A DNA stretch of 64,000 bases, from NCBI RefSeq assembly GCF_000205165.1, contig NZ_GL883841.1:31590-95589 (forward strand), in the 5' to 3' direction. The notes beneath the pieces were generated by a model. That model did not search any database. It was given only the letters and a program-made list of their open reading frames with translations, and was not told the DNA's origin. Numbering within the stretch: the first letter of the stretch is position 1; each line of letters begins with the position of its first letter. Both the position numbers and the translations under genes were made by a program. The DNA comes from Paraprevotella xylaniphila YIT 11841 (GTDB lineage: Bacteria > Bacteroidota > Bacteroidia > Bacteroidales > Bacteroidaceae). Shown piece after piece: positions 62,668 to 64,000 of the stretch.

Positions 62668-63387
62668 ATGAAGCTGATAATAAAACTAATAAAGATTGTC
62701 GTCCGTATTTTTGCGACAATAGTGCTTTTGCTCATCCTGATCGTGACAATAGGTTTAACCATACAGCATTTCACCACAAAAAAGGCATACAAATACCATA
62801 TAAGTCAAATACAAGCTGAACGAATCGCTTTATGCGATTCGTTCGCTCATGGCATCAACTTATATAAGTTGTCATTCGAGACTGTCCCGACCGGTTATAA
62901 ACATGGACTCTTCGTTGGAGGAATTGAACCTTATTTAGAGGGATGCGCAGACAGCCTGACGAATATTACATTCACGACCACTCCACAGGATTCAGGAAAC
63001 GTACTCATTCCTCTACAAATAAAAGGAAATAAGGTAGAAGCATTGACCCTACAAGAATGTACCGGTAAAGGCACCATTGACGGAGACTTCTATGACAACA
63101 CCAAGGATTTGGGAACGTTTTTGCAAAAAGGCAGGCATTGGTTAGAGAATCCCGCGCATAGAAGTCGCATCTTACATGGAGGTACCTTGTTTATCGCCAC
63201 GCCCAAACATGTTGGGGCACTGCATCGCATCATCATCCGATTTGAGAATGGACAACTTGTATGCCAAGTCCGCCAAGGCACGCCCAAAGCCTACTTCATC
63301 AAAAGCATCGTAACAAATACACCTGAAAGGCTCAAAAAAGTTATCAACCTGAACTCAAACAACCAAGAAATGTCAAACGAACTATAA
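62668..63387 (+). CDS. Membrane-anchored hypothetical protein (gene C of the array)
   Basis: The 239-residue protein has one N-terminal membrane helix (IFATIVLLLILIVTIGLTIQ) preceded by Lys/Arg, so most of it faces the periplasm. The soluble part has strands such as YKHGLFVGGIEPYLEGCADS and RILHGGTLFIATPKHVGALH. I see no known domain. It abuts gene D with no gap (stop at 63385-63387, next ATG at 63388), so they are one transcript. No -7 box was found directly upstream; expression from R2 is possible. Confidence 0.6.
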   Translation: MKLIIKLIKIVVRIFATIVLLLILIVTIGLTIQHFTTKKAYKYHISQIQAERIALCDSFAHGINLYKLSFETVPTGYKHGLFVGGIEPYLEGCADSLTNITFTTTPQDSGNVLIPLQIKGNKVEALTLQECTGKGTIDGDFYDNTKDLGTFLQKGRHWLENPAHRSRILHGGTLFIATPKHVGALHRIIIRFENGQLVCQVRQGTPKAYFIKSIVTNTPERLKKVINLNSNNQEMSNEL

Positions 63388-63972
63388 ATGAATAAAAGAA
63401 AAACATACCTCTTCGACGTAAAAAACCCTACTTGGATAGCAATTACAGTGTGCCTTGCACTTGTTGCAACTGTAATCCATGGATGCAAACATTCCGATGA
63501 AACTCTCCCGTCAGACAAGAAGGCAAAACGAGAGCGTTTTCAGGCCGGAATGCGTTTAGATACATTATTATGCAGGAGGGATTTGGAAAGCGCGCTCTTG
63601 TTTATTGACACACTGCACACCCGATATCCCCGCGACCCTCAATTCTACTTCGGCGAAGGATGGATATACCAGATGAAAAATGACAGCATCAAGGCACGCT
63701 CTTGTTTCACGAGGGCTGTGGCTATATACGATTCGTTGATAGCGGTAAAAAAGGATTTCGGAGACCAGATAAACCGTGCTTTTATCATTCTAATTTTAGA
63801 TGGAAGAAAGGCGTACAACCAAAGCCTGGACGAAATCCTACGTACATCAAGAAATCCTCATGATTCACTCGTCATTGAAGAGATTTGGAGGAAAGTCATC
63901 TATAAAAAGGAGGATTTGTTCAAGCCTGAGATGCTAATAACCCTTCCCGATTCAATCACACAACGACATTAA
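63388..63972 (+). CDS. TPR-like lipoprotein (gene D of the array)
   Basis: The 194-residue protein has an N-terminal membrane or lipoprotein segment (WIAITVCLALVATVIHGCKH, Cys near residue 33). A helical region follows with two TPR-like units (LESALLFIDTLHTRYPRDPQ and YFGEGWIYQMKNDSIKARSC). It may be a small periplasmic scaffold. It starts immediately at the end of gene C, and four bases after its stop the third glycosyltransferase tip begins. The function is unknown. Confidence 0.6.
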   Translation: MNKRKTYLFDVKNPTWIAITVCLALVATVIHGCKHSDETLPSDKKAKRERFQAGMRLDTLLCRRDLESALLFIDTLHTRYPRDPQFYFGEGWIYQMKNDSIKARSCFTRAVAIYDSLIAVKKDFGDQINRAFIILILDGRKAYNQSLDEILRTSRNPHDSLVIEEIWRKVIYKKEDLFKPEMLITLPDSITQRH

Positions 63973-63976
63973 AGCC

Positions 63977-64000
63977 ATGAGACATGCCATTTTAATCTTA
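63977..64000 (+). CDS. Start of a GT14-like glycosyltransferase gene (partial, right edge), tip 3
   Basis: ATGAGACATGCCATTTTAATC begins a frame MRHAILIL identical to the first codons of the truncated tip at 61310. Only eight codons are in the window. Because tips 1 and 2 are broken, this third copy may be the intact parent gene. That rests on the pattern alone. Confidence 0.45.

Overview
The window comes from the chromosome of a Bacteroidales bacterium, most likely a Bacteroidaceae member with fairly high G+C for the group. The evidence is the recurring Bacteroidota promoter signature (TTTG, about 20 bases, TAnnTTTG), the near absence of Shine-Dalgarno sequences, secreted GH127, GH43 and GH38 glycosidases, a BspA-type leucine-rich-repeat surface protein, DUF4251, DUF2027-Smr and NVEALA families, and 6-bladed beta-propeller lipoproteins. 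The genus cannot be fixed by eye. All coordinates were worked out by hand. No tRNA, rRNA, CRISPR array or complete insertion sequence was seen.

Layout. 0-3 kb: pdxJ (cut by the left edge) diverges from nadK, which overlaps an ABC exporter gene. 2.9-3.4 kb: a cobalamin riboswitch with a perfect promoter but no gene to control, ending in a hairpin. 3.5-6.1 kb: a long, highly structured leader followed by a secreted BspA-like protein. 6.8-14.3 kb: a PfkB sugar kinase, two divergent GH127 beta-L-arabinofuranosidases, a metallo-beta-lactamase-fold hydrolase and exonuclease III. 14.4-18 kb: NlpC/P60 peptidase, DUF2027-Smr protein, queA and a NUDIX hydrolase. 18.2-20.4 kb: a sigma factor, membrane protein and secreted protein operon. 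20.4-31.7 kb: Rpn-type nuclease, outer-membrane barrel, GH38, two GH43 enzymes, a thioredoxin-like protein and a frameshifted lipoprotein gene. 31.7-40.2 kb: TerB-DnaJ protein, groSL, a polytopic membrane protein, NUC1 endonuclease, AlkD-like protein, acetyltransferase, DUF4251 and hisS. 40.3-45 kb: a Rad50/SbcC-like coiled coil without ATPase heads, an amidase and an MFS exporter. 45.2-52.8 kb: beta-propeller, frameshifted recQ, AraC-type regulator, dipeptidyl peptidase III, a second AlkD-like gene and purA. 53-56.4 kb: an NVEALA-peptide locus with a divergent membrane winged-helix protein, propeller lipoprotein and redoxin-DUF1573 fusion. 58-64 kb: a mosaic of unrecognised secreted proteins mixed with truncated starts of glycosyltransferase genes.

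How the parts fit. The glycosidases (GH127 x2, GH43 x2, GH38), the sugar kinase and the outer-membrane barrel suit a plant and host glycan forager, although no SusC/SusD pair is present. The most unusual material is the 58-64 kb array. There, a complete promoter plus start-codon module occurs twice. The first codons of a glycosyltransferase-like gene occur three times. Two hypothetical genes each occur once intact and once as a short remnant. The array reads as a recombination hot spot next to, or derived from, a surface-polysaccharide locus. Other notable items are a dispersed palindromic repeat family in four intergenic gaps, four phased TTGAC repeats upstream of the NVEALA peptide gene, and two single-base frameshifts at homopolymers.
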